Part shown: positions 52,625-60,822 of the stretch, one piece after another
Layout of the letters: each line of letters begins with the position of its first letter
Position numbering within the stretch: position 1 is the stretch's first letter
From: Actinomyces oris
GTDB lineage: Bacteria > Actinomycetota > Actinomycetes > Actinomycetales > Actinomycetaceae
Reading direction: 5' to 3'
NCBI RefSeq assembly: GCF_001553935.1
Contig: NZ_CP014232.1
Coordinates: 992,001-1,056,000 of the forward strand
DNA length: 64,000 bases
Notes under the pieces: model-generated
Told to the model about the DNA's origin: nothing
The model's database searches: none
The model's input: the letters and a program-made list of their open reading frames with translations, nothing else
Position numbers and translations under genes: made by a program

Positions 52625-53896
52625 CTACCCGACGGCGGCTGAGGGCTGGGCCGGGGGTACGGCGCCCCCGGTCAGGAGCTGGCGGGCGCACAGCCCGGCG
52701 ATGCACTCCTCGGCCGGGTTGAGGCCGAGCCGGTTGACGTCGATGTGCAGCAGGTCCAGGGCCCGGCGCCCGCCGGTGCCCGCCCCCATGACGCCGATGG
52801 CGCGCCCGGCGTCGTCGGCCAGCTCACCCACGGCAGCCGCCGCCTGGCTCCAGGACGGGATCTCATCGAACTGGAACTCGATGACCTCCAGCAACTGCTG
52901 AACGATCGGCCCCAGGGCGCTGCCGTCGCGCAGGTGCGCGGGGAGCCGAGAGCCCCACATCCGCAAGTGGGCGGAGAGCAGCTCGGCCTCGGGCAGCGGC
53001 GCGCTGCGGGCCGCCAGCGCCAGGAACCGCGCCGCCAGGGCCGCCCGCGGCACCGGCCTCGGGATCTGCCAGACCTGGTGGTCCAGGCACCATCGGCTCG
53101 AGACGTAGAAGTGCCGCTCGGCCTCCTCGACACCGGCCACACCCCCGTACTTGTCGTACTCGGGGCCGTAGACGCCGAAGGTGATGCCGGGCCGGCTGGC
53201 GCCGATCCCCCCGGTCATCGGATCGGAGACGAGGCGCTCGACCGTGCGCGCCTCGGTCCGCTGAGCCACGGCCCCCAGCTCGCGCATGCTCGCGTAGGCC
53301 TCATCCAGGACGCCCTCAACGGCCTTGAGCCGCAGCCGGATGTGGTGGCCGCGCAGGTCGACGAAGCGCAGGAAGTGCGCCGAGCGGATGTCCCACTGGC
53401 CGCGGGCCCGATCCAGCCACTGGGCGACCTCGGGCAGCAGGGCGTCGGTGTCGTCCCCGCCGGCGCAGTAGATCCGCGCATACAGCCAGCCGACGCCCTC
53501 ACGCTGACCGGCCATCGCCGCGCCCCGCTGACGCGTCGCGCTGTGCTGGGCGCGCAGGTTGCCGAAGTCGGCGGCCGCCATCTCCAGGGGCTGGATCCCT
53601 GGGATCGAGCCGCCATCCTGCGACGTCGCGCCCCCCAGGCCAACCATTCCGGCCTGACCGCCCTGACCGCCCTGACTGGGCTGGCCACCCTGGCCCACCT
53701 GGCCCACTTGGCCCACCTGATCCATCTGGCCCACCTGGCTCGCCTGGCCCACCTGGCTCGCCGGCCCGGTGCGCTCCGCCTGCTCACTGGCCCGCGAGCG
53801 CCCCCCGAGCCAGCGCAGCCTGCGGGAGCGGATGAGCCGGCTGGGCTGGTTGCGCTGCTCGCGCCGGCTGGACTGGACGTCGTCGTGCGTGCTCAT
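52625..53896 (-). CDS. SpaB_C/thiopeptide-type bacteriocin biosynthesis protein
   Basis: A 423-residue protein. From about residue 135 on it has the LanB C-terminal-like domain: GWLYARIYCAGGDDTDALLP, then WDIRSAHFLRFVDLRGHHIR, then FGVYGPEYDKYGG. In class I lanthipeptide and thiopeptide pathways this domain eliminates glutamate from glutamylated Ser/Thr, or in TbtD/TclM joins two dehydroalanines into a pyridine; which one applies cannot be told here. A linker (about 50-95) repeats QVGQ/QGGQ. The ATG overlaps the LanB stop (ATGA). Last gene of the operon. Confidence 0.86.
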   Translation of the reverse strand: MSTHDDVQSSRREQRNQPSRLIRSRRLRWLGGRSRASEQAERTGPASQVGQASQVGQMDQVGQVGQVGQGGQPSQGGQGGQAGMVGLGGATSQDGGSIPGIQPLEMAAADFGNLRAQHSATRQRGAAMAGQREGVGWLYARIYCAGGDDTDALLPEVAQWLDRARGQWDIRSAHFLRFVDLRGHHIRLRLKAVEGVLDEAYASMRELGAVAQRTEARTVERLVSDPMTGGIGASRPGITFGVYGPEYDKYGGVAGVEEAERHFYVSSRWCLDHQVWQIPRPVPRAALAARFLALAARSAPLPEAELLSAHLRMWGSRLPAHLRDGSALGPIVQQLLEVIEFQFDEIPSWSQAAAAVGELADDAGRAIGVMGAGTGGRRALDLLHIDVNRLGLNPAEECIAGLCARQLLTGGAVPPAQPSAAVG

Positions 53897-56529
53897 GCCA
53901 TGCCTCCCAGGTTCTTGGGCCACTGGAGTCCCACCAGGTACTCGGCCACCGTCGGCTCACCATCCTGGGTGAGCCCCAGGGCCTCGCCGCGGGCCGGCAG
54001 GGCCTCGACGAAGCTGATGTGGGCGGCGCCGGGGTCGATCCAGCCGCGCAGCGCCAGCAGCGACACCGGTGAGGTGAGGTCCACGTAGCGGGGCTTGTGC
54101 TGGTCGAAGGTGGCGCCCTGGGAGGGCATGTGCTGGTGGACGAACACCTCCGTGGGTATGCCCCACTGCTTGCGCAGGTCGTCCATGTGCAGCAGGGTCG
54201 TGGTCAGGTCGCGGTCCATGAGCGGGGCGATCTGGTGGGCCGGGAAGGTCCAGGACTCGCGGCGGGTCACCAGACGGCCGGCCACGGTCCGCTCGGAGTG
54301 CATCACCTCGTCGGGCAGGGGCCCGTTCAGGTCCCGACGGCGGCTGGTCCAGTGGTCCGCGAAGGGGGGCAGCCGGGACCAGGGGTCGCTCAGCAGCACC
54401 AGCCAGGACAGGTAGCCGCCCAGGAGGTACTGGGGGGTCAGGCCCAGGTAGGCCAGCCCAACGGGCCCGGCGTCATCGGCCAGGAACAGGGTGCTCGTGG
54501 CCGGGTCGTGGACGAGCCGCAGGGAGCTGAGGGGGACCGCCTCCGGCGCCCCCGGCTCACCGGGCAGCCCCAGCGGCGGCAGGAGCCCGCAGGAGACGGC
54601 CTGACCGGTGTTGCACTCGGTGCTGGCCTGGATCTCCAGGACCCGCTCGGTGCCCCAGGAGGTGCGAATCCGTGTGGCCAGGCGCTCCCGGAAACCGGAG
54701 CCCAGGAGCCGGTGGAAGCGGGCCTGGAGGGAGCCGTTGGCGTTGGTGAAGGCGTTGACGACGGTCAGGCCCCCGCCGGCGGCGTAGGTCCGGGCGCTGG
54801 GGGCCACCGGCTGGAGGAAGGCGCCCAGGTGCCTGGGAGAGCCGGAGAGCCCACCGGACAGGGCGGCCCGCTCCTCGTCGGGGCCGGCGGCGTAGTCGAG
54901 CCCGGCGGCGCGCAGCATCTCCTGGTCGCCGTCGGGGGCGTGGGCGATGGTCATGAAGAAGGCCAGCGGGTCCTTGCACACCCCGCCGTTGCCGAACAGG
55001 GAGACGAAGCGGGCCACCATGAGGTCGTAGATGTGGGAGCGGGCCACCCAGGGGTCGGCAAGCTCACCCAGGGTCTTGACGTCCTGCTCGAAGGGGGCGT
55101 CCTCGAGAGGGTCGACCCAGCTGCGGGGCGACTCGCGGTCCTCGTAGAGGAAGCCGCTGGGCCTCTCGCCGAGCTCGCCGTCGGGGAAGACCCGCTCGGC
55201 CAGGCGCACCGTGCGGTTGAGGAGCTCGGCGCGGCCGGGCCCGTCGGCGGCGCCGACGGCGTCGTCGAGCCGGGCCAGCCAGGCCAGGTCCTTGCCCCAC
55301 TGGCGCTGCTGCTCCGGTGAGAGCGAGGCGGCCAGCAGCGGGAAGGGGTTCTCCCCGCGGTACCAGGGCACGTGCGGCACGATGGCGCCGGAGGCCAGCA
55401 GCCGCTCCAGGCGCAGGCGCGGGTCGGCGCCGCCCACGCGCTCGCAGGCGTCGCGCACGCTGAGCACGGCGTGCATGCCGCCGCCGGTGAGGGCGTCGTG
55501 GGTCTCCTGGAGCCAACGGGCGGGCTGGATGGTCTCCTGGCGGAAGACCATGCCGTTGCCGTACTCGTGCTCGCCGACGACGGTCAGCGCCTCCGCCTCG
55601 ACCTCCCGGGAGGGGTACTGGCCGTAGGCGCCGGCCGCGTCCGGGCCGGGAGCGGCGCTGTAGGACCGGCGCACGGGGGCGGGCTCGAGGTAGAGGGCGC
55701 CGTCGGCGGCCAGGTCCTGGGCGGTGGCGCTCAGGATGCGGTAGGCCAGGTGGGTGGCCACCATGCGGTGGCTGCGCCCGGTGGAGGGCTGGCCCGCCTC
55801 GTTGACGGTGGTCAGTCCTGAGAAGGGGCTGGTCTTGAGGGCGGCCCGGGTGGCCAGGGTGTAGAGGGTGCGCAGGACGCGGGGGTCCTCGAGCCGACGG
55901 CCGCGGGCGGCCAGGGTGGAGACCAGGGCCGGGGCGGCGATCGCCAGGGCCTCCTGGTAGCCGGGCTCGTCGAGGCCGGCCGCCAGCAGCTCGCGGCTGC
56001 GGTCCAGGTCGACGTCGACCAGGACGGCCAGGCGGGCGCGGGTCTCCTCCTTACGGGCCACCAGGGCGTCCCAGCGCTCCAGCAGCGCGCGCAGCTCGGC
56101 GGGCAGGGCCGCCAGGACCTCCTCGGACAGGTCGGTGGCGCGCCCCTGGAAGACGCAGCGCTTGGCGCGCAGGACCGGGCGGCGCTCGGCCTTGTCCAGG
56201 GTGGGGACGATCTCGTAGAGCGGGTCGAGCAGCTGGTCGGCGGCGCCGTCGAGCACCTCGTCGAGCCGACGCAGGTAGTCCAGGGTGCCGATGACGGCGG
56301 CGCTGGTCTCGGGGACGGCCCGCACCGGCAGCCCGCCCAGGCGCACGAGGGTCGGCAGGGCCACGGCGGGCTGGGCCAGGGCCGGGGGCTCCGGTGCCGG
56401 TACCGGCGCTGGTACGGCGGAGGTCGGAGCGGATGGGATGGGCTCCCCGGGGGTCACGGCGGATACGGGCTGCGGCTGTGGCTGTTGGGAGGGGGAGGCA
56501 CCGGCACGAGAGAGAACCGGCTGCGTCAT
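53893..56529 (-). CDS. LanB-type dehydratase, glutamylation domain
   Basis: An 878-residue protein. After about 70 Pro/Ala-rich residues the Lant_dehydr_N fold follows: LRAKRCVFQGRATDLSEEVL, RAALKTSPFSGLTTVNEAG (the strongly conserved K-x-SPFS), NGSLQARFHRLLGSGFRERL and STECNTGQAVSCGLLPPLGL. It uses glutamyl-tRNA to glutamylate Ser/Thr of the precursor. The elimination domain is encoded separately just downstream, the split layout of thiopeptide and goadsporin-type pathways. The start overlaps the protease stop; only CCTCCT precedes it, so translation is probably coupled. Confidence 0.88.
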   Translation of the reverse strand: MTQPVLSRAGASPSQQPQPQPVSAVTPGEPIPSAPTSAVPAPVPAPEPPALAQPAVALPTLVRLGGLPVRAVPETSAAVIGTLDYLRRLDEVLDGAADQLLDPLYEIVPTLDKAERRPVLRAKRCVFQGRATDLSEEVLAALPAELRALLERWDALVARKEETRARLAVLVDVDLDRSRELLAAGLDEPGYQEALAIAAPALVSTLAARGRRLEDPRVLRTLYTLATRAALKTSPFSGLTTVNEAGQPSTGRSHRMVATHLAYRILSATAQDLAADGALYLEPAPVRRSYSAAPGPDAAGAYGQYPSREVEAEALTVVGEHEYGNGMVFRQETIQPARWLQETHDALTGGGMHAVLSVRDACERVGGADPRLRLERLLASGAIVPHVPWYRGENPFPLLAASLSPEQQRQWGKDLAWLARLDDAVGAADGPGRAELLNRTVRLAERVFPDGELGERPSGFLYEDRESPRSWVDPLEDAPFEQDVKTLGELADPWVARSHIYDLMVARFVSLFGNGGVCKDPLAFFMTIAHAPDGDQEMLRAAGLDYAAGPDEERAALSGGLSGSPRHLGAFLQPVAPSARTYAAGGGLTVVNAFTNANGSLQARFHRLLGSGFRERLATRIRTSWGTERVLEIQASTECNTGQAVSCGLLPPLGLPGEPGAPEAVPLSSLRLVHDPATSTLFLADDAGPVGLAYLGLTPQYLLGGYLSWLVLLSDPWSRLPPFADHWTSRRRDLNGPLPDEVMHSERTVAGRLVTRRESWTFPAHQIAPLMDRDLTTTLLHMDDLRKQWGIPTEVFVHQHMPSQGATFDQHKPRYVDLTSPVSLLALRGWIDPGAAHISFVEALPARGEALGLTQDGEPTVAEYLVGLQWPKNLGGMA

Positions 56530-57752
56530 AGGAGGAAACCTTTCAAGAGGGCGTACAGCCAGTAGCCTATCCATACAACGCTCATGACGAAGGCCACCAG
56601 TCCGAGAAGAGAGCACGCCAGCCCGTAGATGAAGTAGCCCCAGCGCACCGCGGGCCGCATGACGGCCAGGGCCGGCGGCAGCGGCTGGCGCCTCAGGACG
56701 CAGCGCAGCACGAACATGGAGCGCCCGCGCAGGTTGACCGAGCCGGTGGCCGCCTCGACCGCGGCGACGCCGTCGGACTGGGTGAGGGGGTTGAGGTTGG
56801 TGACGAGCATCGTGAGCTGGAAGGCGCACAGGGTCAGGGCCACCTGGCGCACCGTTCCCGTCGAGGCCCAGGCGACGGCCGCCTCCAGTCCGCAGACGAC
56901 GCCGTCGGAGAAGATGCCCGCCAGGGCCAGCATGGTCAGCCCGCGCCGGGAGCGCACCCGGTAGGAGTCGGTGCGGTCGACGTAGGCGATGGGGATCGCC
57001 CAGAACATGAGCGCCACCCCCAATCCGCGGATGGGGGTGCCCAGGTATCCGGCGACGATGGCGTGCCAGGACTCGTGCAGCAGGATGCTCACCAGCTGGA
57101 TCGCCACCGCCGTGACGAGGACCAGGAGGCCCGGGCGGGGTCCCCCGGCCAGGGAGCTGAGCGCCATGGCCCCGGCCGCGTACCCGCAGGCGGCCAGGGC
57201 CAGGAAGACCCAGCTGAGCGCGGGGGCCGGCAGGCGCTGGAGCAGGGTGACGATCGGAGCGACGATCCGGTGGTACTTGCGGGCGATGATGATGCGGGGC
57301 AACCACCAGCCCCCGCTGCGGCGGGGCCTCTCGACCTTGAGGTGGCGGGCCCGGCGGGGCTGGGCGGTGTGGCGTCCGCGGCTGCGCCTGGTGCGCGCCG
57401 GGGCCGCCGAAGCGTCGGGGGCGGCGGAGGCGGGGTCGCCGCCCGCCAGGAGGCCCTTGTCGCGCAGGTTGTCGACCAGGCCCGTGATGCGCTTGGCACC
57501 CGCCTCGTCGATGTCCTGGGGGAGCTCCTCAATGATGGTCGGCAGAGGGCGCACCCCGTCGAACTGGCCCACGATGAAGGCGGCGGCCGCGCCGAGCCGG
57601 TGGTACTTGCCCGAGTCGGAGTCGAACAGCATCGGCTGGTTGTCCATCCCGACGATGAGGCTCACCCCGCGGCGCAGGCGCGGGATCGGGCTCGTCGGGC
57701 GGCTACCAGGGATCGTCGGCGTTGTCCTCGCCGTACTCATCACCGTGCTCAT
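56526..57752 (-). CDS. RRE-fused M50-type membrane metalloprotease
   Basis: A 408-residue protein. Residues about 28-105 resemble PqqD-like peptide recognition elements (SLIVGMDNQPMLFDSDSGKY, FDGVRPLPTIIEEL). A basic linker leads to six or more membrane helices with HESWH (226-230, the HExxH zinc site) and NPLTQSDG (321-328, the M50 NPxxxDG motif). In site-2 proteases these two motifs form the active site. Encoded directly after the precursor, it is a candidate leader peptidase or release factor for the mature peptide; this role is inferred. Confidence 0.8.
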   Translation of the reverse strand: MSTVMSTARTTPTIPGSRPTSPIPRLRRGVSLIVGMDNQPMLFDSDSGKYHRLGAAAAFIVGQFDGVRPLPTIIEELPQDIDEAGAKRITGLVDNLRDKGLLAGGDPASAAPDASAAPARTRRSRGRHTAQPRRARHLKVERPRRSGGWWLPRIIIARKYHRIVAPIVTLLQRLPAPALSWVFLALAACGYAAGAMALSSLAGGPRPGLLVLVTAVAIQLVSILLHESWHAIVAGYLGTPIRGLGVALMFWAIPIAYVDRTDSYRVRSRRGLTMLALAGIFSDGVVCGLEAAVAWASTGTVRQVALTLCAFQLTMLVTNLNPLTQSDGVAAVEAATGSVNLRGRSMFVLRCVLRRQPLPPALAVMRPAVRWGYFIYGLACSLLGLVAFVMSVVWIGYWLYALLKGFLL

Positions 57753-57804
57753 CGTGGGCTCGTGGCTCCCTCCGGTCGGTTCGCGGGCATCCGGGGTACC
57801 GCCA

Positions 57805-57840
57805 GTGGCGGGCAGGGGACCCCGGTCCCCTGCCCGCCAC
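57805..57840 (-). terminator. Strong hairpin directly after the precursor gene
   Basis: Perfect 17-bp stem GTGGCGGGCAGGGGACC/GGTCCCCTGCCCGCCAC with a 2-base loop, 11 bases past the precursor stop and 53 bases before the protease start. Such a partial terminator lets the precursor be made in excess over the enzymes. Confidence 0.8.
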
Positions 57841-57850
57841 CATGGGGTCG

Positions 57851-58054
57851 TCAGCAGGACGTCGTCGACGCGCTGGCGGCGCAGGCCGGGCACGAGGCCG
57901 AGGCCGCGCTGGCCGGGCACGAGGCCGAGGCGGCGCTGGCCGGACAGGACGCGCTGGCGCTGCTGAAGGCACAACCCAGGGCGTTGCCCTCGGGCAGCTC
58001 CTCGACGCCGAAGTCACTGTCGGCGAGGGTGAGATCAATCGAGCTGTTCGTCAT
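57851..58054 (-). CDS. RiPP precursor peptide with tandem-repeat core
   Basis: A 67-residue peptide. The acidic leader MTNSSIDLTLADSDFGVEEL is followed by PEGNALGCAFSSA. The core holds three nine-residue units: SASCPASAA (34-42), SASCPASAA (43-51), SASCPACAA (52-60), and then SASTTSC. Beyond residue 27 it consists of Ser, Cys, Ala, Pro, Thr plus a single Phe30, ideal for heterocyclisation (Cys/Ser) and dehydration (Ser/Thr). AGGAGGTGA lies upstream of the ATG. Hairpins flank it. The cleavage site is unknown; Gly27-Cys28 is one candidate. Confidence 0.9.
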   Translation of the reverse strand: MTNSSIDLTLADSDFGVEELPEGNALGCAFSSASASCPASAASASCPASAASASCPACAASASTTSC

Positions 58055-58097
58055 ATGCTGTTCACCTCCTTCTCTCAGATGTCTGGTGGGCAGGAGC

Positions 58098-58160
58098 GGG
58101 GCCCGTTCGGGCCCCGGGGGTCCGGTCTGCCGGGACCGGGCCCCAACCCCGCGAACGGGG
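58098..58160 (-). terminator. GC-rich compound hairpin upstream of the precursor gene
   Basis: GGGGCCCG/CGGGCCCC (58098-58115) is one hairpin. Alternatively CCCGTTCG (58102-58109) pairs with CGAACGGG (58152-58159), enclosing GGTCCGG/CCGGGACC. The two forms exclude each other, so it may be a terminator for the upstream genes or an attenuator. It lies 45 bases before the precursor start. Confidence 0.6.
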
Positions 58161-58261
58161 TGGTCTGTGGAACTCTGTGACGCGGTATGCAGTTCTGGGT
58201 CCGTCTGGCCGGTGGTGGACCAGCAGGTGGGCCGACGGCGCTCGCTGCGGGCAGGCCGGGA

Positions 58262-58999
58262 CTAGCCGGCCGCCTGACCTGGCGGTTCTGTCTGCGGACT
58301 GGCGATGGTGACGGCGAACATCTGGTGGCGGCTGACGCCGTCGGAGTCCAGCAGGTGGCGCACCGCCGAGGTGGCGAAGCCGGCGAAGACCGTCCCCACC
58401 AGTCCCCGAGCGGCGGCGCGCAGGTGCAGCGAGTAGATGAGGGCGGCGCTGCGGCTCATGGTGAAGCGGTAGCCGGCGGCCCCGCCCCAGGCGTCGGCCT
58501 CATCGAGGTTGGCGGCCACCGAGACGATGGCCCCGGCGCGGGCGAACTCCTTCTGCACCGCCATGCCCTCGATCTCCTCGGCCGGTGGCAGGGGGCGGAC
58601 GAGGTCGACGCCGTCGAGCCGTACCCGGTGGATGCCGGGCTCGGCGCCGCGCGGGCGCAGCAGGAGCACGAAGGGCTCCAGGGGGCAGGCCGCCGCGTCC
58701 GCCCCCCAGGTGCGCGCGTCGTCGGCCAGGGCGTCACGGACCATGCCCAGGAGGGCCTCGGCCTCGAGCGGCTCGGTGCCGTAGCTGGTCGACGACGAGC
58801 GGCGCTCGAAGGTCTCGTGCAGGCTGTGGGGGTAGGGGGCCTGGGGGCCGGGAACGAGCGCGTCCGGCACCCGGCAGTCCAGCGGCGGACGCGGGCGGCG
58901 CGCGGCCAGGCCGTCGGAGGTCGGCTCGGCGGGGCGAGTGTCCGATCCGGCGGAGAAGCCGGAGATGAGCTCGCGCAGCGTCTCGAAGTCAGTGCGCAC
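58262..58999 (-). CDS. SagB-type nitroreductase (second oxidase)
   Basis: A 245-residue nitroreductase-fold protein: LHETFERRSSSTSYGTEPLE at the flavin-phosphate end, LRPRGAEPGIHRV and RFTMSRSAALIYSLHLRAAA, the helix that packs on FMN in SagB proteins. It would oxidise azolines to azoles. The GTG at 58999 follows GGAGG with five bases between and overlaps the previous gene by 11 bases. Together with the oxidase domain of the upstream fusion it may form the heterodimeric or tandem oxidase seen in other thiazole pathways. Confidence 0.8.
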   Translation of the reverse strand: MRTDFETLRELISGFSAGSDTRPAEPTSDGLAARRPRPPLDCRVPDALVPGPQAPYPHSLHETFERRSSSTSYGTEPLEAEALLGMVRDALADDARTWGADAAACPLEPFVLLLRPRGAEPGIHRVRLDGVDLVRPLPPAEEIEGMAVQKEFARAGAIVSVAANLDEADAWGGAAGYRFTMSRSAALIYSLHLRAAARGLVGTVFAGFATSAVRHLLDSDGVSRHQMFAVTIASPQTEPPGQAAG

Positions 59000-60821
59000 G
59001 GCGGCCTCCCAGGTCGACGACGATGCAGGCCGGTTCCCGGGCCGGGTCGGTGCCCAGCGCCCGGGCGATGCGCTGCTCGTCCCAGCGGGCCCGGGCGCGC
59101 AGCGGCACCCCCAGGGCCTCGGCGACCAGGCGGAGCACCTCGAAGGAGCAGCCGCAGTCCTGGACCGCGATGCGCAGAGCGAAGGAGAAGTACTTGCGGG
59201 CCACCTTGTCCACGTTCCCGGTCAGGACGATCCGGGCGCCGACGCCGTCGGGTGGGAGATCCGACCCGGCCTCCGTCGCTGCATCCGTCCCTGCGTCCGT
59301 CCCGGTGTCAGCCGCCGAGGGGGCGGGGCCGATGAGGGCCAGGGCGTGGTCGCGCTCGATGTAGACGTAGGTGCCGGGGGCGAGCCGCTGCCCGGCCGCC
59401 ACCGTGACCTCCTGGCCGCTCTGCTCGTGCTCGGGCACGAGGACGTAGGCGGTCACCGAGCCGATGTTGCCGCCGGCGGCCGTCCAGCGGCGCAGCTTGG
59501 CGCTCAGCGGGGCCTGAGGGGCCTCGGCCGACTCCGGACCGGTGGGTTCGGCGCCGAGCGGCTCGCGCACACCAACCGACAGCGCCAGGATCGTGGCGAG
59601 CTCGCTCAGGGTGGGGCGGGCGAGGACGTCGGGCTCGGCGCCGTCGTCGGTGAGCGGGTGCGCAATCGGCCAGGGCTGGTCGAGGCGCTCGAGGTCGGCC
59701 GGCGGCAGGGGCGTGCGCGGGCAGACCGGCCAGTCGCGGAACTCGCGCTGGAGGCGCAGGTTGGAGGGCTTGTAGTGCTGCTGGTGGCCCTTGGAGTCGA
59801 CGAAGGCGGCCGGCGGGATGGCCACGGACTGCTCGTAGCGGGCCCCTACGGGGGCCGAGGGCGCCACCGGCACCGGCTCCTCGCCGGCCCCGGCCACCGA
59901 GCAGACGGGGCAGCCGGGGCGGGAGACGACCGGGCGGTCGGAGTAGGTGAAGGTGGCCAGCTCGGTGCGCCGCGCGTCCCCGGGCAGGTGGGTGACGGTG
60001 GCGCGGGCGAGGAGGGCGGCCACGGCCCGGGCGGCCAGGCCGACGATGATGTCGTGGCGGGCTGCCTCGGGGCGAGGGCCGATCTCGGGCTCGTCGGCGC
60101 AGGCGCAGGCCAGGCAGGGCGAGAAGGACTCATCGACATAGGGGCCGACCGTCACCGCCTCCTGCTCGGCACGCACCCGCAGCAGCGCGATGCCCTCCTC
60201 CCGGCAGCGGCGCGCCACCTCCTGGGAGCGGGCCGTGGAGTCGGCGGTCTCGACCAGGACGGTGAGGGTGTCCCCGCGGCGGGGGGCGCTGTCGAGCCGC
60301 ACCTCAGGCAGGGTGGGCTCCAGGGCCGCGACCATCTCCCCGGCCAGCTCGGCGTCCCCCACGACGGCGACCCGGGCGGCGGCCAGGCGGCGGGCGGCGT
60401 CCTGCCAGGAGTCGTTGACGCCGGTGGAGTCGCCCAGGCGGGAGAGCAGACGGGCCAGCTCGGGCGGCGGGTCAACGGGGGCGGGCTCGGTGTCGCCCTC
60501 CTCGACGATGCCGCCGGTCCACAGCAGGGAAACGGCCTCGAAGGCGGCCTGGGGGCCGACGCCGGTGACCTCGCCGATCTCCTCGAGGGTGCGGGTGCCG
60601 TCGCAGGCCTGGAGCAGGGCGCCCATGTGCTCGCGGGCGAAGGCCCCACCCAGGACCTGGCTCTTGCGGGCACCGTCGATGATCCAGCCGGTCTCCTCGG
60701 GCCGGGCGCGCAGGCCCAGGCGTACCACGGGCTTGCGGGGGATACGGAACTGCAGGTCGCGGCGGGCGGCGCGGCCGACGTCGCCGGCGCGCATGACGGA
60801 GCCTGTGGCGTCCCCGGCCAT
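58989..60821 (-). CDS. ThiF/E1-like RiPP protein fused to a SagB-type nitroreductase
   Basis: A 610-residue fusion. Residues about 20-95 form a winged-helix region (RIPRKPVVRLGLRARPEETG, GTRTLEEIGEVTGVG) like the leader-binding part of Ocin-ThiF proteins. About 140-320 is E1-like with paired cysteines (SPCLACACADEP and GCPVCS, zinc-type). About 340-600 is a nitroreductase domain (PSNLRLQREFRDW, GGNIGSVTAYVLVPEHEQ, KYFSFALRIAVQDCGC). It should bind the leader and oxidise azolines. It starts 1 base after the stop of the upstream F-like frame. Confidence 0.82.
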   Translation of the reverse strand: MAGDATGSVMRAGDVGRAARRDLQFRIPRKPVVRLGLRARPEETGWIIDGARKSQVLGGAFAREHMGALLQACDGTRTLEEIGEVTGVGPQAAFEAVSLLWTGGIVEEGDTEPAPVDPPPELARLLSRLGDSTGVNDSWQDAARRLAAARVAVVGDAELAGEMVAALEPTLPEVRLDSAPRRGDTLTVLVETADSTARSQEVARRCREEGIALLRVRAEQEAVTVGPYVDESFSPCLACACADEPEIGPRPEAARHDIIVGLAARAVAALLARATVTHLPGDARRTELATFTYSDRPVVSRPGCPVCSVAGAGEEPVPVAPSAPVGARYEQSVAIPPAAFVDSKGHQQHYKPSNLRLQREFRDWPVCPRTPLPPADLERLDQPWPIAHPLTDDGAEPDVLARPTLSELATILALSVGVREPLGAEPTGPESAEAPQAPLSAKLRRWTAAGGNIGSVTAYVLVPEHEQSGQEVTVAAGQRLAPGTYVYIERDHALALIGPAPSAADTGTDAGTDAATEAGSDLPPDGVGARIVLTGNVDKVARKYFSFALRIAVQDCGCSFEVLRLVAEALGVPLRARARWDEQRIARALGTDPAREPACIVVDLGGRRAH

Positions 60822-60822
60822 C

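Noticed and set aside
56530..57306. N-terminal extension of LanB to 1137 residues
   Set aside because: This part overlaps the RRE-M50 gene in another frame; the M50 motifs are in the other frame and the LanB fold starts after 56529.
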